Below, piece by piece: positions 7,777 to 20,305 of a DNA stretch of 64,000 bases. Source of the stretch: Amycolatopsis bartoniae (lineage in GTDB: Bacteria > Actinomycetota > Actinomycetes > Mycobacteriales > Pseudonocardiaceae); contig NZ_JACHWH010000002.1 in the NCBI RefSeq assembly GCF_014191255.1, positions 124,001 through 188,000 on the forward strand, given 5' to 3'. The stretch's first letter is position 1. Every line of letters starts with the position of its first letter. The translations under genes and the position numbers were made by a program. The notes under the pieces are model-generated. The model did no database searches. It saw nothing but the letters and a program-made list of their open reading frames with translations, and had not been told where the DNA came from.

Positions 7777-9407
7777 AACACGTCCGCGATCTTCGCCGGG
7801 TCCGGCGCCACGAACGTCCGCCCACCCGTCACGCCGGCGATCGCGTCCAGCTCGGGCAGGTCGATGTCGGGCCCCAGCCCGATGCCGATCACCGGCAGCG
7901 GGCGCTTCGGGTCCTGCAGGCGCCGCAGCTGGTCGAGCAGGTCGTCCCGGCTGATGCCGTGCGGGTCCTCGTTGCGCCCGTCGGTCATGAGGATCACCAG
8001 GTTCAGCCGCCCGGGCTGCCAGTCGGCGCGTGCCTGCTGGTACGCGGCCAGCACCGTGTCGTACAGCCCGGTCTGCCCGTCCGGCGTCGCCTGGAGGTTG
8101 CGAAGTAGTTGTGCCGCACCGTTCGCGAGCTGCGTGCCGACTGGCAGCATGGGCAGGACCTCGCGGTAGTCGCGGTCGCCGTCGAGGTTGGTCGCGAACA
8201 CCCACGTGCTCGTCTCCGACGTGGGCTTGAACAGGTCGAGCGCCCGCGCCGCCGCGTCCGCCGTGAGCTGCATGCGCGTGCGGCTGCCGGAACCGGGCAC
8301 CACCGCGTTCATCGAGCCGGAGATGTCGATCAGCACCCGGGCCCGCGAGCTCGTGTTGACCTTCGCCCACTGGTTGAGCACCTGGTCGAGCACGTCGTCC
8401 GCGGGCAGCGGCGCGAGCGGTTGCGTCCGCGCGGACACGTGTGTGTCGGCGAAGTGCCCGAACAGCATCCGCCCGTCGGGGGTGCGCACGCCGACGTCCG
8501 CCAGCGCCGCCTGCCCGGTGGGATCGAGCAAGGCGCGCAACAACTTCGCGGCGGCGGCCTGCTGGGCGTCTCCCGCGTTGCCCAGGACCGTGAACGGGTA
8601 GTCCAGCGACGGCACCGGCTGTGGCGGGTACGCCGCCACCAGCTGGGCGGGCGTCGCGGCGACACCGTTGCGCGCGTTGTACCGCAGCACCGACGTTTCC
8701 GACGCGGGGAAGGCGCTGATCGGCTGCTTGGAACTGCCCGCGCCGGGCAGCCGCGCGTACAGGTCGTCCAGGCCCGGCAAGGTGTTCGGCGCCAGCTTCC
8801 GCAACGCGGCGGCGGACTCGGACGGCGCGGGAAGCGCTTCCGCGATGCCCAGCAGTGCCGAGACCCCGACCGGGTCGGCCGCCGGATCGGGCAGTCCCAA
8901 GGAGACGGACGACGTGAGCAGCTGCGGCCACGCCGGCTGGTTTCCGGGCCACCCCAACGACTTCGCCGCCTCCTCGGTCATCGCGAACACCACCGGTGAG
9001 TTCGCGATCGAGGACCCGGACGACGGCACGTCCGCCGCCCCGGCCGCCTTCGCGCGGCGCAGCCGCAGCGTCGAGTCGGGGATCCAGATGTCCGGCCGCC
9101 GCGTGCCGTCCGCGACGGCGAGCGACGACGCGACCGCGGCCGGGTCCCGTTCCTCCACCTCGAACCGGAAGCACTGCCCGTCCGCGACGTCCCGGCCGAT
9201 CCGGTCGACCGCCGCGGCCACCTCGGGCGCGACGGCCACCCGGACGACGTCCTCCCGCACACAGCCCGGGTCCTCGGTGACCCGGTCGAGCACGACCCAG
9301 CCCGCGGTGCCCAGCACGAGCACCGCCGCGGTGGCGGCGAGCACCGTCGGCGCGCGCCGCCGCCCGGTGGCCGGCACGTGTCGCCCCACCGGAATCGCCT
9401 CCCGCAC
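7728..9407 (-). CDS. Membrane-anchored solute-binding/von Willebrand factor A protein
   Basis: A 559-residue extracytoplasmic protein. Residues 20-43 form one N-terminal membrane helix or uncleaved signal (AATAAVLVLGTAGWVVL). Residues about 50-320 resemble an ABC-type extracellular solute-binding fold (PDIWIPDS, GLPDPAADPVG, YPFTVLG). The C-terminal half is a VWA domain with an intact MIDAS: DISGS near residue 366, and the TDGRNED segment. Two cysteines end the protein. It thus joins a ligand-binding-like domain to a metal-dependent adhesion domain. No transporter partner is adjacent; it lies after RNase J on the same strand. Ligand and partner are unknown. Confidence 0.85.
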   Translation of the reverse strand: MREAIPVGRHVPATGRRRAPTVLAATAAVLVLGTAGWVVLDRVTEDPGCVREDVVRVAVAPEVAAAVDRIGRDVADGQCFRFEVEERDPAAVASSLAVADGTRRPDIWIPDSTLRLRRAKAAGAADVPSSGSSIANSPVVFAMTEEAAKSLGWPGNQPAWPQLLTSSVSLGLPDPAADPVGVSALLGIAEALPAPSESAAALRKLAPNTLPGLDDLYARLPGAGSSKQPISAFPASETSVLRYNARNGVAATPAQLVAAYPPQPVPSLDYPFTVLGNAGDAQQAAAAKLLRALLDPTGQAALADVGVRTPDGRMLFGHFADTHVSARTQPLAPLPADDVLDQVLNQWAKVNTSSRARVLIDISGSMNAVVPGSGSRTRMQLTADAAARALDLFKPTSETSTWVFATNLDGDRDYREVLPMLPVGTQLANGAAQLLRNLQATPDGQTGLYDTVLAAYQQARADWQPGRLNLVILMTDGRNEDPHGISRDDLLDQLRRLQDPKRPLPVIGIGLGPDIDLPELDAIAGVTGGRTFVAPDPAKIADVFYGALAGLSCPTAGCA

Positions 9408-9502
9408 CCCGTAGCCGCAACGTTGCCGTGACGGCTAAAGGCTAGAGCGATTTTCGATCAGCGCAGGGGCCAGCGGGCGGAGTGCGGACTACTCCGTTCG
9501 GC

Positions 9503-13792
<4,290 letters not shown>

Positions 13793-13866
13793 GGGAAAGC
13801 GCCTTTCGTCGGGCGGACAGCGGGATGCTAGTCCGACCCCGTGGCGGCCCCGGTGGTTCCCGCTGT

Positions 13867-15105
13867 TCAGCCCGCGACGGTGAGGTACACCAGCACGACG
13901 TTGAGCACGCTGATCACGCCCGCGATCCCCCACGCCAGCACGGTGGTCGTCCGGGAGTTCACGTCGGCGCCCATCACCGCCCGGTCGCTGGTGATCCGCA
14001 CCAGTGGCACCAGCGCGAACGGGATGCCGAACGACAGCACCACCTGCGACACGACGAGGGCGCGCGACGGGTCCACTCCGAACGCGAGCACCACGATCGC
14101 GGGCACGAGCGTGACCAACCGCCGCAGCAGCAGGGGAATCCGCTTGCGCAGCAGGCCCTGCATGATCATCGCGCCCGCGTAGGCACCGACCGAAGTGGAC
14201 GCCAGCCCCGACGCGAGCAGGCCCACCGCGAACAACAGCGCCATGCCGCCGCCGAGCAGCTCCCCGATGGCCGAATGCGCGCCGGCGATCGAGTCGACGT
14301 CGCCGCGTCCACGCAGGACGGTGGCCGCGAGCAGCACCATGGACAGGTTCACCGCGCCGGCGAGCAGCATCGCGAACGTGACGTCGAACCGGGTCGCGCG
14401 CAGGACGCCGGCGAGCTTGCGGCCCCGCGTCCGGCCGTGCCGGTCGCGGGCGAGCCCGGAGTGCAGGTAGACGGCGTGCGGCATCACGGTGGCCCCGAGC
14501 ATCGCGGCGGCGATCAGCACGCTTTCGGTGCCGTCGAAGCGCGGCACCAGGCCGCCCAGCACGCCCGTGCCCGACGGCGGTTCGACGATCACGCTGGTCA
14601 CGAAGCCGATCGCGATGACCGCCAGCAGCCCGGTGATCACGCGCTCGAACGGCCGCTGCCCGCGCTTGTCCTGCACCAGCAGCAGGCCCATGGAGACCAC
14701 GCCGGTGATCACGCCACCGACCAGCAGCGGCAGGTCGAACAGCAGGTTCAGCGCGATCGCGCCGCCCACCACCTCGGCCAGGTCGGTGGCGACCGCGACG
14801 AGCTCGGCCTGCGCCCAGAAGGCCAGCCGCCCGGCGCGCGGCATCCGCTCGCGGATGGCCTCGGGCAGCGAGAGCCCGGTGACGAGGCCGAGCTTGGCCG
14901 AGAGGTACTGCACGAGCCCGGCCATCAGGTTGGCGGCGAGCACGACCCAGACCAGCAGGTAGCCGAACTGCGCCCCGGCACTGACGTTGGACGCCACGTT
15001 GCCGGGGTCGACGTACGCGATCGCGGCGACGAACGCGGGCCCCAGCAGCACCGAGCCCGCCCGCACGCGCGCCAGCCTCGGCCGGACCGCCGCCGCCAGC
15101 GCCAT
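13867..15105 (-). CDS. mntH: Nramp-family Mn2+/Fe2+ : H+ symporter
   Basis: A 412-residue protein with about eleven membrane helices. The family's metal-binding motifs are present: DPGN in helix 1 (AYVDPGNVASN) and MPH in helix 6 (VMPHAVYLHS). It imports manganese, and perhaps ferrous iron, driven by protons. ATG 15105 is chosen because GAGAGG precedes it by seven bases; an ATG at 15144 would overlap the promoter. A promoter with dyad elements lies at 15134-15163 (see separate entry), suggesting metal-responsive control. Confidence 0.92.
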   Translation of the reverse strand: MALAAAVRPRLARVRAGSVLLGPAFVAAIAYVDPGNVASNVSAGAQFGYLLVWVVLAANLMAGLVQYLSAKLGLVTGLSLPEAIRERMPRAGRLAFWAQAELVAVATDLAEVVGGAIALNLLFDLPLLVGGVITGVVSMGLLLVQDKRGQRPFERVITGLLAVIAIGFVTSVIVEPPSGTGVLGGLVPRFDGTESVLIAAAMLGATVMPHAVYLHSGLARDRHGRTRGRKLAGVLRATRFDVTFAMLLAGAVNLSMVLLAATVLRGRGDVDSIAGAHSAIGELLGGGMALLFAVGLLASGLASTSVGAYAGAMIMQGLLRKRIPLLLRRLVTLVPAIVVLAFGVDPSRALVVSQVVLSFGIPFALVPLVRITSDRAVMGADVNSRTTTVLAWGIAGVISVLNVVLVYLTVAG

Positions 15106-15126
15106 ACGCCATCCTCTCGCTCGCCC

Positions 15127-15163
15127 AACTCGAAGTTTAGGCACGCCGAACTCGGGAGTTCAA
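15127..15163 (-). promoter_or_regulatory. mntH promoter with DtxR/MntR-like dyads
   Basis: On the minus strand TTGAAC (15163-15158), an 18-base spacer and TAAACT (15139-15134) form a fair promoter. The spacer holds GAACTC-GG-GAGTTC, a perfect 6+6 palindrome at 15148-15161. An imperfect dyad read on the plus strand, TTTAGGC-AC-GCCGAAC, overlaps the -10 and resembles DtxR/IdeR-type boxes (TTAGG half). AACT-CGA-AGTT at 15127-15137 is a further dyad. Metal-dependent repression is inferred from the downstream gene. Confidence 0.45.
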
Positions 15164-15199
15164 GGCGCGCGAGAATGGTGTTACCCGGATCGCACCGGT

Positions 15200-15598
15200 T
15201 TATTCAGGCAGGTACACCTCGTGCCCGCCACTCTGGAGGGCACGCACCGCGCGGGCGAGGTCGGTCTCCTTGACCAGCACGTGCTCGGTCTCGAACGTCG
15301 ACAACGTCACCAGCGCCACGCCCGCCGAGGCCAGCTCGTTCGACAGCGCCGCGATGACGCCGGTCAGCATGAACGCCAGCGGGCCCCGCACGGTGAGCAG
15401 CCGCCACCCGGCGTCGGCCTTCGCGCCCTCCGGCACCTCGGCCACCGGGCAGACGAGCGAGACCTCGCCGTCGGTGCGGGTCACCGAGACGAGGGCCGTC
15501 CGGCCGGGGGCGAGCAGCGCGGCGGGCACGGTGACGTCCGCGTCCAGCCGCGCGACGGCGTACTCCCCGGGCCGGACGTCGATCGCGAGCCGCTTCAC
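15200..15598 (-). CDS. ACT-domain protein coupled to thyX
   Basis: A 132-residue soluble protein. Residues about 60-130 form an ACT-type ligand-binding domain ([26 protein letters not shown] pattern, followed by [10 protein letters not shown]), of the CASTOR/ACT_7 kind that senses amino acids. Residues 1-55 are a small beta-rich N-terminal half. It has no catalytic domain. GTG 15598 overlaps the thyX stop by four bases, so the pair is translationally coupled. A regulatory role tied to folate/thymidylate or amino acid status is a guess from context. Confidence 0.82.
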   Translation of the reverse strand: MKRLAIDVRPGEYAVARLDADVTVPAALLAPGRTALVSVTRTDGEVSLVCPVAEVPEGAKADAGWRLLTVRGPLAFMLTGVIAALSNELASAGVALVTLSTFETEHVLVKETDLARAVRALQSGGHEVYLPE

Positions 15599-16347
15599 CC
15601 CTCCAGCACCTTCGGGCTGGACGCGACCTCGGTGCCGTCGGGCAGGGTGGAGATGGTGAAGTCGGCGAACACGTTCCCCGCCGCCTTCTGCAGCTGCCGC
15701 AGGCATTCCACGGCCAGCGCGCGGATCTCCACGTCGGCGTGCTCGGTGGCGCGCATGGCGATGAAGTGCCGCCAGGCGCGATAGTTGCCCGTCACCACGA
15801 TGCGGGTCTCGGTGGCGTTCGGCAGCACCGAACGCGCGGCCTGCCGGGCCTGCTTGCGCCGCAGCGTCGCCGACGGCGCGTCCGCGAACTTCTCCTCCAG
15901 CCCGGCGAGCAGCTCGGTGTAGGCGTCCACACTGGCCTGCGCGGCCTTGAGGAACTTCTCGTGCAGCTCCGGGTCGTCCGCGATCACGTCCGGCTCGACG
16001 AACGCCGCGTCCCGCTCGGGCACGTAGCGCTGCGACAGCTGCGAGTACGAGAAGTGCCGGTGCCGGATCAGCTCGTGCGTGAGCGAGCGCGAGATGCCGG
16101 TGATGTAGAAGGTGACCGACCCGTGTTCGAGCACCGACAGGTGCCCGACCTCGATGATGTGGTCGATGTAGCCCGCGTTGGTGGCCGTCTTCGGGTTCGG
16201 CTTCTTCCACGACTGGTAGCAGGCCCGGCCCGCGAACTCGGCGAGCGCCTGACCCCCGTCCGCGTCGGTGGACCAAGGCACGTCCTCCGGCGGGAAGAAC
16301 TCCGTCTTCGCGATCAACTGCACCTTCGGCGAAACGGTCTCGGCCAC
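15595..16347 (-). CDS. thyX: Flavin-dependent thymidylate synthase
   Basis: A 250-residue FAD enzyme that methylates dUMP to dTMP using methylene-tetrahydrofolate and NADPH. The ThyX signature [14 protein letters not shown] (RHRx7S) is intact and the length is normal. The GTG start at 16347 has AAGGAG eight bases upstream; longer upstream frames are not needed. The stop overlaps the ACT-domain gene. This thyX-dapA-RNase J neighbourhood is typical of actinobacteria, though here mntH and a kinase are placed between thyX and dapA. Confidence 0.95.
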   Translation of the reverse strand: MAETVSPKVQLIAKTEFFPPEDVPWSTDADGGQALAEFAGRACYQSWKKPNPKTATNAGYIDHIIEVGHLSVLEHGSVTFYITGISRSLTHELIRHRHFSYSQLSQRYVPERDAAFVEPDVIADDPELHEKFLKAAQASVDAYTELLAGLEEKFADAPSATLRRKQARQAARSVLPNATETRIVVTGNYRAWRHFIAMRATEHADVEIRALAVECLRQLQKAAGNVFADFTISTLPDGTEVASSPKVLEG

Positions 16348-16382
16348 TCTCGCACTCCTTCCCCTCATTCCGACCCAGCAGC

Positions 16383-16790
16383 CTAGCCGCCGTCCTCCGG
16401 CGAGTGGGCGATGGACTCGACCGCAATCTTCAGCACCCGCCGCTGTTCCGGCCGCCCGGTGAAGTTCGGGTACGGGCGGCCGAGGTACTTCTGCGAGATC
16501 TCGTCGATGTTCTCCGCCGCGCCTTCGGTGGTCGACTCGACCACACGGCCACGCACGGCGTAGTAGCGGAAGAAGCTGTCGGGATCGACGACGTTCACCG
16601 CCACGCGCGGATCGCGGGCGACGTTCCTGGCCTTCACATGGCCGTCGACGACGTTGATCACGAGGTGCTCGCCGTCGGTGTGGACCCAGGTCTGGGTCAG
16701 CTGCGGCGAGCCGTCGGGCATCGCGGTGGCGAGGAAGCAGGGGCTGGGACGGCGGAGCAGGTCGAGCAGACCTTCCGGGAGCTTGATCAC
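16383..16790 (-). CDS. PPOX-class split-barrel protein, probably F420-dependent
   Basis: About 135 residues forming a pyridoxamine-5'-phosphate-oxidase-like split barrel ([20 protein letters not shown], then [14 protein letters not shown]), typical of Rv1155-like proteins that bind F420 or flavin. GTG 16790 is preferred: GGAAG is near, and TACCGT (16804-16799) could be a -10 for a nearly leaderless transcript. An upstream GTG at 16832 would add 14 poorly conserved residues and sits inside the operator of the divergent gene. Substrate unknown. Confidence 0.8.
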   Translation of the reverse strand: MIKLPEGLLDLLRRPSPCFLATAMPDGSPQLTQTWVHTDGEHLVINVVDGHVKARNVARDPRVAVNVVDPDSFFRYYAVRGRVVESTTEGAAENIDEISQKYLGRPYPNFTGRPEQRRVLKIAVESIAHSPEDGG

Positions 16791-16826
16791 GTCTTCCGAC
16801 GGTAACAGGGAACCGTGACTCCAGCA

Positions 16827-16868
16827 TGACACTTGACTGACACCACGAATGGTGTCACTTTGGTGTCA
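16827..16868 (+). promoter_or_regulatory. Promoter and repeated TGACAC operator of the RHH-DUF4097 operon
   Basis: TTGACT at 16833-16838, a 17-base spacer and CACTTT at 16856-16861 precede the ATG (16868) by six bases, so the transcript would begin at or next to the start codon. A perfect 8+8 palindrome (TGACACCA-CGAA-TGGTGTCA, 16838-16857) fills the spacer. Further half sites are TGACAC at 16827-16832 and TGGTGTCA at 16861-16868, the last one running into the start codon. The first gene encodes a ribbon-helix-helix protein, a class that binds such short repeats, so autorepression is likely. Confidence 0.6.
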
Positions 16869-17392
16869 TGGATTTGTCGCCGTACATCACGAGCCTCCGG
16901 GAGGACCTGAGTGCGACGGCGTCCGCGGGGGACGAGAACACCCGCCGCGCCGCCGCCGTCCTGTCCGGGGCACTGGAACCGGCGGTCCGGCTCGCGCTCA
17001 TGAACGCGCTCGCCGACCTGGCCGCCGAGGTCACCACCCAACTGCCCGACCACGTCGTGGACGTCCGGCTCGACGGCCGCGACGTGCGCGTGGTGGTCAC
17101 CGGCACCGGCTCGCCGTCGCACGAGACCGGACCGGTGCCGCCGCCTCCGCCACCACCGCCGCCCGGTGAGGGCAGCGACAACATCACGCGGATGACGCTG
17201 CGGCTGGTGGAGCAGATCAAGGGCCAGGCCGAGCAGGCCGCGGCCGCTCAGGGGGTCTCGCTCAACACGTTCATCTCCCAGGCGGTGCAGGGCGCGCTGC
17301 ACGGCGTGCCGCACCTGCGTGGTGAGGGGAAGAGCGAGCCGCGCCCGGGCAAGAACACCGACACGCACCTGCACGGCTGGGTGAGGGGATGA
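16868..17392 (+). CDS. Ribbon-helix-helix (HicB/Arc-type) DNA-binding protein
   Basis: A 174-residue protein. Residues 1-80 are helical and then beta-rich (VVDVRLDGRDVRVVVTG). A run of nine prolines follows near residue 90-98. The C-terminal RHH unit has strand MTLRLVEQ, helix A QAEQAAAAQGVS and helix B LNTFISQAVQGALHG, residues about 108-145. HicB-family antitoxins share this DNA-binding part, but no HicA toxin is adjacent. Instead its stop overlaps a DUF4097 gene (ATGA). It likely controls its own operon through the repeats at 16827-16868. The proline run should need EF-P for translation. Confidence 0.82.
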   Translation: MDLSPYITSLREDLSATASAGDENTRRAAAVLSGALEPAVRLALMNALADLAAEVTTQLPDHVVDVRLDGRDVRVVVTGTGSPSHETGPVPPPPPPPPPGEGSDNITRMTLRLVEQIKGQAEQAAAAQGVSLNTFISQAVQGALHGVPHLRGEGKSEPRPGKNTDTHLHGWVRG

Positions 17393-18297
17393 CGATGAGC
17401 GAACCACAGGGGGACGACCTCGTCCGCACGGAGACGTTCGAGGTGGCGGGGCCGCTCGACCTCGACATCAGCGTGACGCTGGGGAGGATCGACATCGAGC
17501 TGACCGACACCGCGGAGGCGACGGTGGAGGTGCGGCACGCGCCGGACATCCGCGAGTCGTGGGCGCAGGGCGTGACGAACCTGCTGAACTGGGTGAACGA
17601 GCGGTTCGGTGAGCAGTTCGGCGGGGAGCTGCGCGGCAGTCCCGTCGAGGCGGTGCAGCAGACCCGCGTGGAGCTGACCGGCAGGCGGCTGGCGGTGCGG
17701 GCGCCGAAACCGTTGCCGTTGCGGAACATCCCGCTGGCGGTCACCGTCCGGGCCCCGGCGGGTTCCGGGCTGGAGATCCGGGCCGGGTCGGCGGACGTGA
17801 ACGTGACGGGCGCGTGTGGTCGCGTGGACGTGCTCACGGGCTCGGGCGAGGTGAAGCTCGACCGGGCGGAGGGCGCCGCGCAGGTCCGCACCGGTTCCGG
17901 CGCGATCCGGCTGGGGCCGACGCTCGCGGGGCTGCAGCTGCGCACCGGCAGCGGTGACGTGGAGGCGTCGTCGCTCGCGGGTTCGGTGACGCTCGTGACG
18001 GGCACGGGAGACGTGTGGCTGGGCGCGGCGGCCGGGGAGATCATGGCCCGCAGCGGCAGCGGTGACCTGTCGGTCGCCGAGGCGGCGAGCGGTTCGCTGG
18101 AGCTGATCACGGGCAGCGGCGAGATCCGTGTCGGCGTGCGCCCGGGTGTCACGGCGGAGGTGGACCTGACGTCGGGCTCGGGCAAGGTGTCGAGCGAGCT
18201 GGACGTCGAGACGGAGGCCCCCGAGGGCGAGGTGCCGCTGAAGATCCGCGCCCGCACGGGAGTCGGCTCGGCGGTCCTCACGCGCGCGACCCAGTAG
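17389..18297 (+). CDS. DUF4097 beta-strand-repeat protein
   Basis: A 302-residue protein (ATG 17389, or 17395) made of short beta repeats in residues about 120-290 with recurrent TGSG/SGSG turns (VLTGSGEV, VRTGSGAI, LRTGSGDV, LVTGTGDV, ITGSGEI), about 17-20 residues apart. That is the DUF4097 beta-helix or solenoid. No signal peptide or membrane helix is seen, so it should be cytoplasmic. Relatives are often encoded next to DNA-binding or anti-sigma proteins, but the function is not known. It is the second gene of the RHH operon, coupled by a four-base overlap, and may act as partner or effector of the regulator. Confidence 0.85.
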   Translation: MTMSEPQGDDLVRTETFEVAGPLDLDISVTLGRIDIELTDTAEATVEVRHAPDIRESWAQGVTNLLNWVNERFGEQFGGELRGSPVEAVQQTRVELTGRRLAVRAPKPLPLRNIPLAVTVRAPAGSGLEIRAGSADVNVTGACGRVDVLTGSGEVKLDRAEGAAQVRTGSGAIRLGPTLAGLQLRTGSGDVEASSLAGSVTLVTGTGDVWLGAAAGEIMARSGSGDLSVAEAASGSLELITGSGEIRVGVRPGVTAEVDLTSGSGKVSSELDVETEAPEGEVPLKIRARTGVGSAVLTRATQ

Positions 18298-18336
18298 GCG
18301 AAGCTGCGTCTGCAGAGCAGGCGTTGCCAGGGGGAA

Positions 18337-18376
18337 GGCGAGGGGCGTTCTCAGCGACCGGCGGGCGCCCCTCGCC
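18337..18376. terminator. Hairpin between convergent genes
   Basis: GGCGAGGGGCG (18337-18347) and CGCCCCTCGCC (18366-18376) form a perfect 11-bp stem with an 18-base loop in the 190-base gap where the DUF4097 and YcaQ-like genes converge. There is no U tract on either side, as is frequent for actinobacterial terminators. It could serve both strands. Confidence 0.5.
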
Positions 18377-18488
18377 GCCCGGGTTCCGGCTTCGGGCGGC
18401 TTTCCGCTTCGGGCACGCGTTTTCGCCGAGGCCCCGAACCGAGACGAGCCTCGCACAGCCTCGACCCGCAGCCCGATACCGAAAACCC

Positions 18489-19691
18489 TCAGGCCCGCCG
18501 CAGCACGGGTGCCAGGTCACCTCGCTCCCCGACGGCCACGCCGTCCAGGCCGAGCCACTCCGCCATCACCCGCAGCTCCGCCGCCAGCTCGCCGGCCACC
18601 CTCACCACGTCGACGTCCGGCTCGGCGAACGCGCCCTGCACCCGCAGCAGCCCCGCCTCCCGGTCGGATTTCAGGTCCACCCGCGCCACCAGCTCGCCGT
18701 CGAGCAGGAACGGGAACACGTAGTACCCGTGGACGCGCTTCGGCTCCGGGACGTAGATCTCGATGCGGTACCGGAACCCGAACAGCCGCTCCGTGCGCGC
18801 CCGCTCCCAGATCAGCGGGTCGAACGGGCACAGCAACGCCCGCCCCGGCACCTTGCGCGGCGCCCGCGCCCCCGCGAAGCGGTACGCCTGCGCCCGCCAC
18901 TCCCGCACCCGCACCGGCTCCAGCACCCCGGACTCCACCAGCTCCCGCACCGCCTGCGACGTGACGTCCGGGCCGAGCCGGTAGTAGTCCCGCAGGTCGG
19001 GCTCCGTCGCGACGCCCAGCGCCGCCGCCGAGCGGGCGACCAGCTCCCGCGCCGCCTCCTCCGGCGCGATCCGCCGCGCCAGGACCTCCGGCGGCACGAC
19101 CCGTTCCGTCAGGTCGTACAGCCGCTCGAACGACCGGCGCGTGCCCGTGGTCAGCTGCCCCATCCCGAACAGCCACTCGCAGACCTTCTTCACGTCCGAG
19201 CGGTCCCACCACGGCCCCTGCCGCCGCTGGGACTCCCCCACCACCTCGCGCTCGATGCCGCCCGCCCCGATCGGGCCCTGCTCCTTGACCACCGCCAGGA
19301 TGTCGTCGACCAGCGACGGCGACTGCTCGACCAGCCGCGCGTAGTTCCGCCACCACCCGCGCCGCTTCGCGCCCGACTGCAGCAGCGGCCAGTCCTCGAC
19401 CGGGATCAGGCTCGCCTCGTGTGCCCACGTCTCCACCAGCATCCGGGGCCGGCGCGCGCTGTGCGACCACGCCGCCTCGTCGATCAACGCCTGGTCGTGC
19501 GCCCCCAGCCGCGAGAACAGCGGCGCGTAGTGCGCCCGCACCGCCACGTTCACCGAGTCCAGCTGGATCAGCTGCACATGCGAAAGCACCCGGCGCAGGT
19601 GCCGCCGCGTGGCGACCTCCGGCCGGGGATCGGCGAAACCCTGGGCGGCCAGCGCGACCCGCCTGGCCACCGCGTTGCTCATCGTGTCCAT
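18489..19691 (-). CDS. YcaQ/AlkX-like winged-helix DNA glycosylase
   Basis: A 400-residue HTH_42 (PF06224) protein. Tandem winged helices and a beta barrel characterise this family, whose members unhook DNA interstrand crosslinks or excise bulky alkylated bases. The catalytic Q-Phi-D motif is present as QLD in LIQLDSVNV near residue 42, which groups it with YcaQ/AlkX rather than the antibiotic-linked AlkZ with QPhiQ. Start is ATG 19691 or ATG 19682. It stands alone, divergent from a GNAT gene with 56 bases between. Confidence 0.85.
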   Translation of the reverse strand: MDTMSNAVARRVALAAQGFADPRPEVATRRHLRRVLSHVQLIQLDSVNVAVRAHYAPLFSRLGAHDQALIDEAAWSHSARRPRMLVETWAHEASLIPVEDWPLLQSGAKRRGWWRNYARLVEQSPSLVDDILAVVKEQGPIGAGGIEREVVGESQRRQGPWWDRSDVKKVCEWLFGMGQLTTGTRRSFERLYDLTERVVPPEVLARRIAPEEAARELVARSAAALGVATEPDLRDYYRLGPDVTSQAVRELVESGVLEPVRVREWRAQAYRFAGARAPRKVPGRALLCPFDPLIWERARTERLFGFRYRIEIYVPEPKRVHGYYVFPFLLDGELVARVDLKSDREAGLLRVQGAFAEPDVDVVRVAGELAAELRVMAEWLGLDGVAVGERGDLAPVLRRA

Positions 19692-19735
19692 CGGAACTCA
19701 TCGTGCCAGCACCCACCGACAAAAACGGAGGCCGC

Positions 19736-19741
19736 TATCTT
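19736..19741 (+). promoter_or_regulatory. -10 box of a leaderless transcript for the GNAT gene
   Basis: TATCTT lies six bases before the ATG at 19748, the spacing expected when the first transcribed base is the start codon. No ribosome binding site is close to the start (the nearest GGAG is about 20 bases away), which fits. No clear -35 was seen. Confidence 0.45.
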
Positions 19742-19747
19742 CCAGCC

Positions 19748-20305
19748 ATGACCACCGTCGAAGTCCGTGCCGCCGTGGCCGGGGACGCCCCGGAGATCGC
19801 CCGCATCCAGCGCACCACGTGGCGCACCGCCTACGCGGACCTGCTCGGCGAGCAGGCACTGGCCGAACTGGACGCGACCGCCGAACAGCAGTGGGCCGAG
19901 GCGATCGCGCACCCCGCGACCACGGTCTACGTCGCGACCGAAGGCGGCTTCACCGTGGGCTTCTGCGTCGCCGGGCCCGCGCCCCGCGAGGAGGTCGCGA
20001 GCGCGTCCGGCGAGCTGCCCGACGACGCCGACCGCACCGGGCTGATCGCCACCATCCTGGTGGAGCCGCGCTGGGGCCGCCGCGGGCACGGCGGCCGGCT
20101 CCTGCACGGCGCCGCCGAAGGGCTGCGCCGGCAGGACAAGGAGCGCGGGATCAGCTGGGTCGCCGAGTCGGACTCGGCGTCACTGGCCTTCTTCCGCCGC
20201 GCCGGCTGGCGTCCGGACGGCACCGTGCGCACCCTCGACACCGGCCAGCGCCGGCTGCGCGAGGTCCGCCTGACCGGACACCTCGAAATCGAGCTGGTCG
20301 AGTGA
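19748..20305 (+). CDS. GNAT-family N-acetyltransferase
   Basis: A 185-residue acetyl-CoA-dependent acyltransferase. The acetyl-CoA pyrophosphate loop is visible in motif A as VEPRWGRRGHGGRLL (residues about 105-119), followed by motif B around SLAFFRRAGW. Acceptor unknown; family members modify amines of small molecules or protein N-termini. The last 126 bases overlap the convergent GT87 gene, an unusually long antisense overlap. The gene seems to be transcribed without a leader. Confidence 0.87.
   Translation: MTTVEVRAAVAGDAPEIARIQRTTWRTAYADLLGEQALAELDATAEQQWAEAIAHPATTVYVATEGGFTVGFCVAGPAPREEVASASGELPDDADRTGLIATILVEPRWGRRGHGGRLLHGAAEGLRRQDKERGISWVAESDSASLAFFRRAGWRPDGTVRTLDTGQRRLREVRLTGHLEIELVE

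Noticed and set aside
9478..9496. CGGAGT/ACTCCG stem after RNase J as terminator
   Set aside because: Only six pairs, no U tract; too weak to list as a separate feature.
13825..15273. 482-codon plus-strand frame across mntH
   Set aside because: No family motifs, His/Arg/Gln-rich; mntH on the other strand has all Nramp motifs.
16383..18297. Classical HicAB toxin-antitoxin module
   Set aside because: The RHH protein resembles HicB in its DNA-binding part, but there is no HicA-like dsRNA-binding toxin on either side.
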